Positions 8,510-15,897 of a stretch of DNA of 64,000 nucleotides are shown here, one piece after another; position 1 is the first letter of the stretch; each line of letters starts with the position of its first letter. The position numbers were made by a program, and so were the translations under genes. The notes beneath the pieces are model-generated. The model saw only the letters and a program-made list of their open reading frames with translations. It ran no database searches and had not been told where the DNA came from. Source of the DNA: Streptosporangium violaceochromogenes (GTDB lineage: Bacteria; Actinomycetota; Actinomycetes; Streptosporangiales; Streptosporangiaceae); the NCBI RefSeq assembly GCF_014654615.1, contig NZ_BNBB01000002.1, positions 1 to 64,000 of the forward strand. The letters run 5' to 3'.

Positions 8510-10006
8510 TCAGGAGGAGCGGGGACGCCAGTCCCCCCGATCGAGGTCGAGGGTCTCGGGAGTGTGCAGGCGCACCATGATCCTGGCCACCCCGGGCGGA
8601 ATACGCCCGGGGGTGAGCAGCGAGACCACGATCATGACCACGAAGGCCACCGGCACCGACCAGGCGGCGGGCTGGGCCAGCAGCGCCCCGGCCAGGCCGG
8701 TGTGCGGCCCCCCGACGAGCGTCAGCAGCACCGCCCCGCAGGCCAGCCCGCCCCCGGTGAGCAGACCGGCCGTCGCCCCGGCCGACGTCAGCCGCCGCCA
8801 CCAGATGCCCAGCACCAGCAGCGGGCAGAAGGACGACGCGGCCACCGCGAAGGCCAGCCCCACCACGTCGGCGACCGGCAGCGGGCGCGTCAGGGAGGCC
8901 AGGCCCAGCGGCACGACCACGGCCACCACCGCCGCCGCCTGGAACGAGCGCACCCCGCCCCGGAGGATGTCCTGCCCGATGACCCCCGCGACCGAGACCG
9001 TCAGCCCCGAGGAGGTCGACAGGAACGCCGCGAACGCGCCGGCCGTCACCAGCGCGGTCAGCAGGTCCCCCGCCACTCCCCCGACCAGCCGCGCGGGCAG
9101 CGTCAGCACCACCATGTCGCCGCCCCGCAGCCCGGGCAGGTAGATCCGGCCCAGCGTGCCGTAGACGGCCGGCATCAGGTAGAAGGCGCCGAGCAGGGCC
9201 AGGACCGCCAGCGTCGTACGACGCGCGGCCCGGCCGTCGGGGTTGGTGTAGAAGCGGACCAGCACGTGCGGCAGCCCCATGGTGCCCAGGAACGTCGCCA
9301 GGATCAGCGAGTAGGTCGAGTAGAGCCCGTACTCCCTGCCCCCGGCCAGCGGCAGCGCCCACGTGGCCGCCCCCGCGCCCGGCCCGGGCGTGCCGTCCGC
9401 CCGCCAGGCCAGCAGCAGGAACACCAGCGGCACGGCCAGGGCGGTGAGCTTGAGCCAGTACTGGAAGGCCTGCACGAACGTGATCGACCGCATGCCCCCC
9501 GACAGCACGTTCACCGCCACCACGGCCGCCACCAGCAGCCCGCCCACCCCCTCCGGGGCGCCGGTGATGGCCCGCAGCACCAGCCCGGCACTCTGGAACT
9601 GCGGCATCAGGTACAGCCAGCCGATCAGGACGACCAGCACGCCCGCCGTCCGGCGCACGAGCATCGACTCCAGCCGCGCCTCGGCGAAGTCGGGGAGCGT
9701 GTAGGCGCCCGAACGGCGCAGCGGCGCCGAGACCAGGACCAGCAGCACCAGGTAGCCGCCGGTCCAGCCGACCGGCAGCCACAGCATGTCCGCGCCGTGG
9801 ACGAGGATCAGCCCCGCGACGCCCAGGAAGCTCGCCGCCGACAGATACTCCCCGCCGATGGCCGAGGCGTTCCACAGCGGGGAGACGGTGCGGGAGGCCA
9901 CGTAGAAGTCGGAGGTGGTGCGCGACAGCCGGATGCCGAACCCGCCGATCAGCGCCGACGCCAGCACCACCAGCACGACCGCGGCCACTCCGTAGGCGGT
10001 GCTCAC
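8510..10006 (-). CDS. Second sodium:solute symporter (SSS family)
   Basis: An SSS-family transporter of 498 residues with about 13 membrane segments, clearly a paralogue of the ActP-like protein downstream. Shared blocks include FYVASRTVSPLWNASAIGGEYLSAASFLG and GTMGLPHVLVRFYTNPDGRAARR. The likely substrate is a monocarboxylate. The true start is the GTG at 10006, which overlaps the stop of the small membrane-protein gene (GTGA); the open frame to 10120 lies inside that gene. It is the third gene of the set that begins with the response regulator. About 170 bases containing the CRP-like site separate it from the DUF485-actP pair. Confidence 0.88.
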   Translation of the reverse strand: MSTAYGVAAVVLVVLASALIGGFGIRLSRTTSDFYVASRTVSPLWNASAIGGEYLSAASFLGVAGLILVHGADMLWLPVGWTGGYLVLLVLVSAPLRRSGAYTLPDFAEARLESMLVRRTAGVLVVLIGWLYLMPQFQSAGLVLRAITGAPEGVGGLLVAAVVAVNVLSGGMRSITFVQAFQYWLKLTALAVPLVFLLLAWRADGTPGPGAGAATWALPLAGGREYGLYSTYSLILATFLGTMGLPHVLVRFYTNPDGRAARRTTLAVLALLGAFYLMPAVYGTLGRIYLPGLRGGDMVVLTLPARLVGGVAGDLLTALVTAGAFAAFLSTSSGLTVSVAGVIGQDILRGGVRSFQAAAVVAVVVPLGLASLTRPLPVADVVGLAFAVAASSFCPLLVLGIWWRRLTSAGATAGLLTGGGLACGAVLLTLVGGPHTGLAGALLAQPAAWSVPVAFVVMIVVSLLTPGRIPPGVARIMVRLHTPETLDLDRGDWRPRSS

Positions 10007-10509
10007 CCGGACCGGTCCACCAGCTCGGCGAAGTGGCGTTCGTTGCGCTCGGCCTGCCGCACGTAGAGCCAGGCCCCGGCCACGAACGCCGGGTAGACCA
10101 GGCCGGCCAGCACCGCCCACGGCAGGGGGACCCCCAGCAGCCGGGCCTCACGCAGCTCGGGCACGAGCGAGAACAGCAGCGGCAGGCCGCCGACCACGCA
10201 GCCGAGCACCGTGCAGACGAACAGGGCCAGCCGCAGCTGGGTGCGCACCAGCGAACGCATGTAGACCTCGCCCAGCCGGGTCTGCTCGTCGATCTCCCGG
10301 GTCACCGGGTAGCGGGGGTGGCGGGCGGCCGTGGTGCGGGGGCTGGTCACGACCTCGCGCCGGGGACGCGCCGCCTCACCGCGTGCCCGGCCCTCCGCCC
10401 GGACGGGCCGCGCCGCCTCCCCCCGCGGCCTGCCCTCGGCCCGGGTGAGCCGGCCGGTCATCCGCCGGCGGGGTCCGGCGCCCTCCGGACCGGCGGGGTC
10501 CCGGCTCAT
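10003..10509 (-). CDS. Small two-TM membrane protein partner of the symporter
   Basis: A 168-residue protein whose N-terminal 60 residues are basic and low-complexity, with an internal repeat (RAEGRPRGEAARPV, RAEGRARGEAARPR). After it come a charged segment and two membrane helices (LALFVCTVLGCVVGGLPLLF and PWAVLAGLVYPAFVAGAWLYV). Its layout resembles DUF485-type partners of SSS transporters although the sequence is diverged. It overlaps both neighbours by 4 bases: ATGA with the LytTR regulator upstream and GTGA with the symporter downstream. Three genes are thus translationally coupled. Confidence 0.75.
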   Translation of the reverse strand: MSRDPAGPEGAGPRRRMTGRLTRAEGRPRGEAARPVRAEGRARGEAARPRREVVTSPRTTAARHPRYPVTREIDEQTRLGEVYMRSLVRTQLRLALFVCTVLGCVVGGLPLLFSLVPELREARLLGVPLPWAVLAGLVYPAFVAGAWLYVRQAERNERHFAELVDRSG

Positions 10510-11267
10510 CCGGACCGGCCTCTGCGCGCCCGGCGGACCAGCAGGTCGCGTAACGCGCGGGTGTGGCGGCGGCTCACCGGGATCTCGGTCTCCCCGATGC
10601 GGACCACGCAGCGGCCCGAGTCGATGTGCAGCTCGTCGATGTGCTTGAGCGCGACCAGATGGCTGCGGTGCACCCGCACGAACCCCGCCGACGACCAGCG
10701 GTCCTCCAGCGTGGCCAGCGAGATGCGGACCAGATGGCTGCCCCCCGCGGTGTGCAGGCGCGCGTAGTCGCCCTGCGCCTCGACGTACCGGACCTCCGAA
10801 CCGGCCACGAACCGGGTGACGCCGCCCAGCTCGACCGGGATGGTGCCGGGGTCGGTACGGCCGGCGGCCTCGCTCTCCGGCAGGTCGGACGAGACGCACA
10901 CCCGCCGGACGGCCTCGGCGAGCCGCTCGGGCCTGACCGGCTTGAGCAGGTAGTCCTCCGCCTTGATCTCGAAGGCGTCCACCGCGTGCTCCTCGTAGGC
11001 GGTCACGAACACCACCCGGGGGGGGTCGGCGAACCGCGACAGCAGCCTGCCCAGCACCACCCCGTCCAGGCCGCGCATCCGGATGTCGAGGAAGACCGCG
11101 TCGATCGGCCGCCCGTCGGCGATCGCCCGGTCCAGGGCGCGCAGCGCGGCGGCCCCGTCCCTGGCCGTGAAGACCTCGCCGATGCGGGGATCGTCCCGCA
11201 GCAGGTAGACCAGGTCCTCCAGGGCGGGGATCTCATCGTCCACCGCCAGGACGCGAAGGCCGTTCAC
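10506..11267 (-). CDS. LytTR family response regulator
   Basis: A 253-residue response regulator. The receiver domain (residues 1-120) has the acidic pocket VDDE, the phospho-acceptor Asp in VFLDIRM near residue 60, and the Lys in LLKPVRP. The C-terminal LytTR DNA-binding domain (about 150-245) shows RYVEAQGDYARLHT and FVRVHRSHLVAL. The partner is the LytS-like kinase just upstream. GTG start at 11267 with GGAGGAGTGA directly before it. It is coupled to the two transporter genes downstream, so it probably controls substrate uptake. LytTR proteins bind direct repeats; I could not fix the sites by eye. Confidence 0.92.
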   Translation of the reverse strand: MNGLRVLAVDDEIPALEDLVYLLRDDPRIGEVFTARDGAAALRALDRAIADGRPIDAVFLDIRMRGLDGVVLGRLLSRFADPPRVVFVTAYEEHAVDAFEIKAEDYLLKPVRPERLAEAVRRVCVSSDLPESEAAGRTDPGTIPVELGGVTRFVAGSEVRYVEAQGDYARLHTAGGSHLVRISLATLEDRWSSAGFVRVHRSHLVALKHIDELHIDSGRCVVRIGETEIPVSRRHTRALRDLLVRRARRGRSG

Positions 11268-11514
11268 CGCTCACTCCTCCGGATCGTCGACGGGGTGGAT
11301 TCCTAGAGGGTGGTGAATTCAGACAACGCGTGTCAACAACTCTCATGCCCTCGAACCCACAGGAGTCACGAAGAATCACACTTTCACCTCCCGGCGAGGA
11401 GCCGGAGCCCCCCACGAGGCGCCGGGACTCCACCGCGCCGGCGCCGCCACCGCACGGGATCGCCGGAACCCCCGGCGAGGAGGCGGAACCTTCTCCCGGC
11501 CAGGGGCCCGGGGG

Positions 11515-12711
11515 TCAGTGGGCGGAGACGCCGGGGTGATACTTCGGCAGGCGGACGCTGACCCTGGTGCCCGCCCCCTCGCCGGTCTCGGCCACCAGGC
11601 CGTACTCGTCGCCGTAGACCTGGCGCAGCCGCTCGTCCACGTTGGCCAGGCCCACTCCCCCGGACCCCGAGCGCTCGTCGGCGTCACCGGCCAGGATCCG
11701 GCGCAGCCGCTCCGGATCCATGCCGACGCCGTCGTCCTCGACGCTGATCCGGCACTCGGCGCCCGCGTCCTCGGCGACGATCGAGATACGGCCGGCGCCG
11801 GGCTTGCTCTCCAGGCCGTGCCTGACCGCGTTCTCCACCAGCGGCTGCAGGCACAGGAACGGCACGGCGACCGCGAGCACCTCCGGCGCGATCCGCAGCG
11901 TGACCTGGAGCTGGTCGCCGAAACGGGCGCGCTCCAGGGTCAGGTAGCGGTCGATCGAGCGCAACTCCTCCGCCAGGGTGGTGAACTCCCCGTGCCGCCG
12001 GAAGGAGTAGCGGGTGAAGTCGGCGAAGTCCAGCAGCAGCTCGCGCGAGCGGTTGGGATCGGAGCGGACGAAGCTCGCGATGGTCGTCAGCGAGTTGTAG
12101 ATGAAGTGCGGGGAGATCTGCGCGCGCAGCGCACGGACCTCGGCCTCCATCAGCCGTGTCCGCGACCGGTCGAGCTCGGCCAGCTCCAGCTGGGAGTCCA
12201 CCCAGCTCGCCACCTCGTGGGTGGCCCGGACCAGCCCCGCCGAGGCGTGCCCTCCGTAGGCGGCGAGCGAGCCGACCACCCGGCCGTCGGTGGTGAGCGG
12301 CACCACGACCGCGAACCTGATGGGGCACTCGGGCCGTTCGCACGCGACGATCTCCGGACCGAGCACCTGGGTCCGGCCCCCCGCGAGGGTCTTGGCGGCG
12401 TGCGCGAACGCCTCGCGGGCGTGGTGGTCGCCCTCACCGTCGTAGACCAGCAGCCGCTGCTCGTCGGTGATCGCCAGCGCGGGAGAGCCGAGCAGCGCGC
12501 GCAGGTGCCGGGACGCCTTCTGGGTCCCCGCCTCGGTCAGGCCCGCGCGCAGCGGCGGGGCGGCGAGGGAGGCGGTGTGCAGGGTCTCGAAGGTGGCGCG
12601 CTCGGCCGGGCTGCCGCCCAGCTCGCGCCTGCCGCGCAGCACGCGCCACAGCACCAGGGCCGGGACCGCGACCAGGACGGTCACCAGCAGCACCGCGACG
12701 AGGGGTTCCAC
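11515..12711 (-). CDS. LytS-like sensor histidine kinase
   Basis: A 398-residue kinase with one N-terminal membrane helix (VAVLLVTVLVAVPALVLWRV), a GAF-like sensor region with a Cys pair (VACERPECPIRFAV), and a His_kinase domain with the phospho-acceptor in AQISPHFIYNSL near residue 200. The ATPase boxes are LQPLVENAVRHGLE, EDDGVGMD and GVGLANVDERLR. It should phosphorylate the LytTR regulator encoded 247 bases downstream. GTG start at 12711 with TAAGGT 7 bases upstream, consistent with a leaderless transcript. The gap to the regulator gene may hold a second promoter. Confidence 0.92.
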   Translation of the reverse strand: MEPLVAVLLVTVLVAVPALVLWRVLRGRRELGGSPAERATFETLHTASLAAPPLRAGLTEAGTQKASRHLRALLGSPALAITDEQRLLVYDGEGDHHAREAFAHAAKTLAGGRTQVLGPEIVACERPECPIRFAVVVPLTTDGRVVGSLAAYGGHASAGLVRATHEVASWVDSQLELAELDRSRTRLMEAEVRALRAQISPHFIYNSLTTIASFVRSDPNRSRELLLDFADFTRYSFRRHGEFTTLAEELRSIDRYLTLERARFGDQLQVTLRIAPEVLAVAVPFLCLQPLVENAVRHGLESKPGAGRISIVAEDAGAECRISVEDDGVGMDPERLRRILAGDADERSGSGGVGLANVDERLRQVYGDEYGLVAETGEGAGTRVSVRLPKYHPGVSAH

Positions 12712-12810
12712 GTCCCGGACCTTATCGGCGCCGGTTCGCGAGCGCCTCTTCGACGGACATCACGCCGGCGCACACCGCGCCCTTGGGCGCTCACACGTCC
12801 GCACACCCGC

Positions 12811-12856
12811 CTCCCGCGCTCCCACATCCCCTCCCGCGCTCCCACATCCCCTCCCG
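12811..12856. repeat. 20-bp tandem direct repeat
   Basis: The unit ctcccgcgctcccacatccc occurs twice without mismatch (12811-12830 and 12831-12850), followed by the first 6 bases of a third copy. It lies in a 323-base gene-free interval (12712-13034) upstream of the kinase gene, in which I otherwise see only C-rich low-complexity sequence. Confidence 0.7.
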
Positions 12857-13034
12857 GGGCCGGCTTCACGGCCTTTCGCCCTTCCCCGTCTCGTCACCGG
12901 GGCGGATCGTACGCGGTCCCGCGCACGGCGGAGATCCTTACCCGGGATCGGGGAGGAGAACCGGTGCCCCCGCCTTTACATTGTAGATCATAAGGATGGC
13001 CCTCTCCCACCGTCCCGGGACTCCCGCCCTCCGC

Positions 13035-13190
13035 TCACGCCTCGTCGGGCGGGACCTCGCCGCTCTCGGGGGCGGGGGTGGGGCCGGGAGCGCGAGGACC
13101 GCCCGCCGGGAAGCGGACGGGGTCGGCGTAGCCGGGAGGAACGATGACGCGGCTCCAGTGGTAGCCCCAGGGGTGAAAGGTGTCGTTCAT
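13035..13190 (-). CDS. Small hypothetical protein (51 residues)
   Basis: A short ORF beginning MNDTFHPWGYHWSR and continuing VIVPPGYADPVRFP, then a Pro/Gly-rich acidic tail ending PPDEA. The aromatic-rich start (HPWGYHW) and normal actinomycete codon usage make chance unlikely. An AGGAGTAGGAGAGG stretch lies 12-25 bases upstream. It sits alone upstream of the secreted protein gene on the same side. I do not recognise a function. It is below the usual size cut-off for gene calling. Confidence 0.5.
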   Translation of the reverse strand: MNDTFHPWGYHWSRVIVPPGYADPVRFPAGGPRAPGPTPAPESGEVPPDEA

Positions 13191-13312
13191 CGCGGGGATC
13201 GCGCCTCTCCTACTCCTTGCGTGGACGCCGCGGGACGTGCCCGGCCGTCCCCGAAGGGACTCCCTCCAAGCCGCAAAGTCTCGTTAAGGCGGAAAGTCCC
13301 GGGACCCGGTGC

Positions 13313-13885
13313 TCAGAGACGTACCATCGTGGTGACGGTCTTGACGAAACGGAAGTTGCAGTACTTCTCCCGCGACACCGCGCGGCCGTCGTCGCGCGCG
13401 GCCTCCCGCTCGTTGAGCCCGTCGAAGCTGTCGAAGCCGAGCCGGGCGACGGCGGTCCCGGCGTGGCGGGCCAGGCGGGCGGTGAGGACGACCCTCCCCC
13501 GGTGCGGGATGTCGCCGCCGACGTCGCACCAGACGCCGTCGGCGTACCGGCGGCACGGAAAGGCCCCGAACCGCCTGCCCGAGGCGTCGAAGACCGTGGC
13601 CCTGGCCGGCCCCCGGGCGCCCTTGGGAAAGCGGCCCCCCACCCAGAAGGAGCCCCAGTAGGGGGCGAAGGACTCCATCCACGTCATGGAGTAGCGGAGG
13701 GTGTAGGTGACGCGCGCCCCGCCCAGGGCGTGCGAGGGCCCCTTGGCCTTCACGCCGATGGTGATCAGGCGCCCACGCCGGCAGTCCTTGGCGGGACCGG
13801 CGCACGCCGCCCCGGCCGCCGGGAGGGGGGACAGGGCGACCGCGGCGAGGGCCAGGCCCGCGGTGAGGACGAGAGCACCGCGCAT
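13313..13885 (-). CDS. Secreted protein of unknown function
   Basis: A 190-residue protein with a clear signal peptide (MRGALVLTAGLALAAVALSPLPAAGAA). The mature part is a compact beta-rich sequence with four Cys residues (ACAG, DCRRG, PCRRY, WCDVGG) likely to form disulfides, plus one near the C terminus (KYCNFRF). The ATG at 13885 has GGAGG 6 bases upstream, which overrides the longer frame to 14089. No family is recognised. Convergent or operon partners are not evident. Confidence 0.75.
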   Translation of the reverse strand: MRGALVLTAGLALAAVALSPLPAAGAACAGPAKDCRRGRLITIGVKAKGPSHALGGARVTYTLRYSMTWMESFAPYWGSFWVGGRFPKGARGPARATVFDASGRRFGAFPCRRYADGVWCDVGGDIPHRGRVVLTARLARHAGTAVARLGFDSFDGLNEREAARDDGRAVSREKYCNFRFVKTVTTMVRL

Positions 13886-13974
13886 GAGAACCTCCGGGGA
13901 TGTTCGGGGAGAGACAAAGAAGAGGTTCCCGGGCGGGCGGAAAGGAGGGGGTCCGCCGCCCACCCGGCAGAGGG

Positions 13975-14709
13975 TCAGACTACTCCGGCCTTCCGGAGCC
14001 TCGCGCGCCCGGACGCCCCCCGGCGGACCGGGACCGTTCCGGCGCCGTGACGCCCGGCCCGGCCGCCCACGAGCCGGAGGCGGGCGCACCCGCCGGACGC
14101 CCGTCCCCGCCCGCTCCCCCGGCGGCGCCCCAGCGCGCGCATCGCGACCAGGGTGAGGACGGCCGCCGCCGCGACGATCACGACGGGACGTCCGGCCGCC
14201 CCCGCCGTGACCCTCCCCACCGCGTCCCTGATCCCGGCCGGGGCCATCCCGCCGAGGCGTCCCGCCGCCTCGGCGGCGGCGCCCGCGGTGTCCGCGCCCA
14301 TCCGGCGCAGTTCGCCGCCCATGCGGGCGGCCCTCCTTCCGGCGCGGCCCTTGACGTCGGTCTTGCGCATCAGCGCCTCCACCGTGTCGCCCAGCCTGCG
14401 GCGGTCCTCCTGGATGTCCCGCCGTACGGCCTCCACGCCCCCTCCGCCCGCCGTGACGCCGCTTTCGGCGGGCCGGCGCTCCCCGGGGGCTCCGGAGCCC
14501 TCCTCGCCGCCCCGGGTCTCCTGACGGCCGCCGGACGGCGGGGCGCCGGGGCGCGCGCCGGCGGGCGGGGTGTCCAGTTCCTTCGGCGGGAGGTTCAACG
14601 ACAGCCTCTCACCGGGGGAAATGGGCTCCCCGACCTCCTGCCGCCGGGCTCCGACCATCCCGGCGTCGGGGATCTCCTCTCCGGACAGGCCGGGATCGCT
14701 CTCGGTCAT
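13975..14709 (-). CDS. DUF3618 domain membrane protein
   Basis: A 244-residue protein with a disordered acidic N terminus and a DUF3618 motif around residues 105-130 (VRRDIQEDRRRLGDTVEALMRKTDVKGRA). One membrane helix follows near 195 (VVIVAAAAVLTLVAMRAL) and the tail is strongly basic (Arg/Gly). DUF3618 proteins in actinomycetes are regularly paired with Holin-X/DUF1469 proteins, as here, and are assumed to act at the envelope. The ATG at 14709 overlaps the stop of the upstream gene (ATGA), showing coupling. Confidence 0.85.
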   Translation of the reverse strand: MTESDPGLSGEEIPDAGMVGARRQEVGEPISPGERLSLNLPPKELDTPPAGARPGAPPSGGRQETRGGEEGSGAPGERRPAESGVTAGGGGVEAVRRDIQEDRRRLGDTVEALMRKTDVKGRAGRRAARMGGELRRMGADTAGAAAEAAGRLGGMAPAGIRDAVGRVTAGAAGRPVVIVAAAAVLTLVAMRALGRRRGSGRGRASGGCARLRLVGGRAGRHGAGTVPVRRGASGRARLRKAGVV

Positions 14710-15107
14710 CGGTGCGCCCTCTCCTTCACCGCGTCGATGTCGCCCCTGATGCTCTCGATGGTCCGCCGCGGCGCCGGCGGGGTCGCCTCGGCCAGCTGAT
14801 ACCTGCCGAGGAGGCCGAGGATCGCGGCCACGATCAGAAGGGCCACCCCCACGATCACGGCGGCCAGCCACGCGGGCATCACCAGGGCCAGAAGCATGAT
14901 CACCGCGGCCACCAGGGAGCCGCCCCCGAACAGGGCCACGACACCGGCCCCTCCGAACAGCCCCGCGCCGAGCCCGGCGTGCCTGCCCTTCTCGGCGAAC
15001 TCCAGTCTGGCCAGGCGGAGCTCGTCCCTGACGAGGCTCGACACCTCCTCGGCCATGTGCCGGATCAGCTCGGCCGTGGACATGGCCTCCTTGGGAGTGC
15101 TGGTCAT
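14706..15107 (-). CDS. Actinobacterial Holin-X / DUF1469 family protein
   Basis: A 133-residue protein with an N-terminal amphipathic segment (AELIRHMAEEVSSLVRDELRLARLEFAEKGR) and two membrane helices (ALFGGGSLVAAVIMLLALVM and AAVIVGVALLIVAAILGLL). This is the layout of the phage-holin-3-6 / Holin-X family, which in these hosts is chromosomal and not phage-borne. It is the first gene of a two-gene operon with the DUF3618 protein. The start is supported by GGGGAGGAGGAAT upstream of the ATG at 15107. Confidence 0.88.
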   Translation of the reverse strand: MTSTPKEAMSTAELIRHMAEEVSSLVRDELRLARLEFAEKGRHAGLGAGLFGGAGVVALFGGGSLVAAVIMLLALVMPAWLAAVIVGVALLIVAAILGLLGRYQLAEATPPAPRRTIESIRGDIDAVKERAHR

Positions 15108-15191
15108 GGCATTCCTCCTCCCCTTCCGGAGAAGGCGCCTACCCTGCCGAACCGCCGCGAATCCCCCGCGGGGCGACGATCGAACGCGCCG

Positions 15192-15764
15192 TTACCCGCT
15201 TTTTTCCCCGGCGGGATCACCGGGCCCCCGGCGGGCGGCACGGCCCGCCGGGGGGAGAAGCGTGTGGAGGTGGACCTCCACGGCCCGCTCCCGCGACCTC
15301 CAGGACGGCTCGGTGAGGAGCCTGGTCAGCGCGAACCCGTTCTTGCCCGCCACCCGGCAGGAGGCGACGTTCTCCGCCGCGTGCCGCAGGTCCAGCCGGG
15401 ACAGCTCCAGGAAGGAGAACGCCCAGCGGGCGACCACGCCCAGCGCCCCGGAGGCCACCCCCCTCCCCCGGGCCTCGGGCAGGGTCCAGTAGCCGACCTC
15501 ACCGGCGCCGCCGGCGATCCTCACCCTGATGTGGCCCAGCACCCCGCCGCTCGTCGCGTCGGCGACCGCGAACGAGGCCGACGAGCCGTCGGCCCAGCCG
15601 TCGATCCGCCGGGCGAGCCACGCCCGCTCGTCGGGCTCGGTCACGGGGCCGACGGCCCCGCGGAGGATCTCCGGGTCGCGCAGCGCCGACGCCACGACCT
15701 CGGCGTCGCCCGGACGCCACGGCCGGAGATGAAGCGCACCCGCGGTGATCTCCATGAGCTCCAT
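15192..15764 (-). CDS. GNAT family N-acetyltransferase (RimJ/RimL-like)
   Basis: A 190-residue acetyltransferase of the GNAT fold. Residues 8-25 (GALHLRPWRPGDAEVVASAL) form the first strand-helix, and the acetyl-CoA loop is seen as EARGRGVASGALGVVARWAF near residue 100, followed by RLDLRHAAENVASCRVAGKNGF, typical of the RimJ/RimL group. The substrate may be a protein N terminus or a small amine. Two in-frame ATGs (15764 and 15755) are possible; a GGAG precedes the second. It is divergent from the NERD-kinase gene. Confidence 0.85.
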   Translation of the reverse strand: MELMEITAGALHLRPWRPGDAEVVASALRDPEILRGAVGPVTEPDERAWLARRIDGWADGSSASFAVADATSGGVLGHIRVRIAGGAGEVGYWTLPEARGRGVASGALGVVARWAFSFLELSRLDLRHAAENVASCRVAGKNGFALTRLLTEPSWRSRERAVEVHLHTLLPPAGRAARRGPGDPAGEKSG

Positions 15765-15897
15765 GCCGGCCGAGCCTACCCGCCCGGCCGGCGGGCGGAC
15801 GGGCGGACGGGAGAGGCGGGATCATGAGACCCTTGTCCCTGCTTCGGAGAAGGACGGCGCTCCGGAGGAGGACGGCGGGAAGGGCGGCGCGCTGGAG

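Noticed and set aside
6393..10151. A single open frame of 1252 codons on the minus strand
   Set aside because: It joins the real symporter gene (6393-8003) to a noncoding frame through the DUF485 and second symporter genes; the upstream part is Arg/Gly/Ala-rich and has no family features.
12996..13661. Plus-strand ORF of 221 codons
   Set aside because: It runs antisense to the 51-residue gene and the secreted protein gene and has no family features.
14706..15107. Prophage, suggested by the holin-like protein
   Set aside because: Holin-X/DUF1469 proteins are chromosomal in actinomycetes and no other phage gene is nearby.
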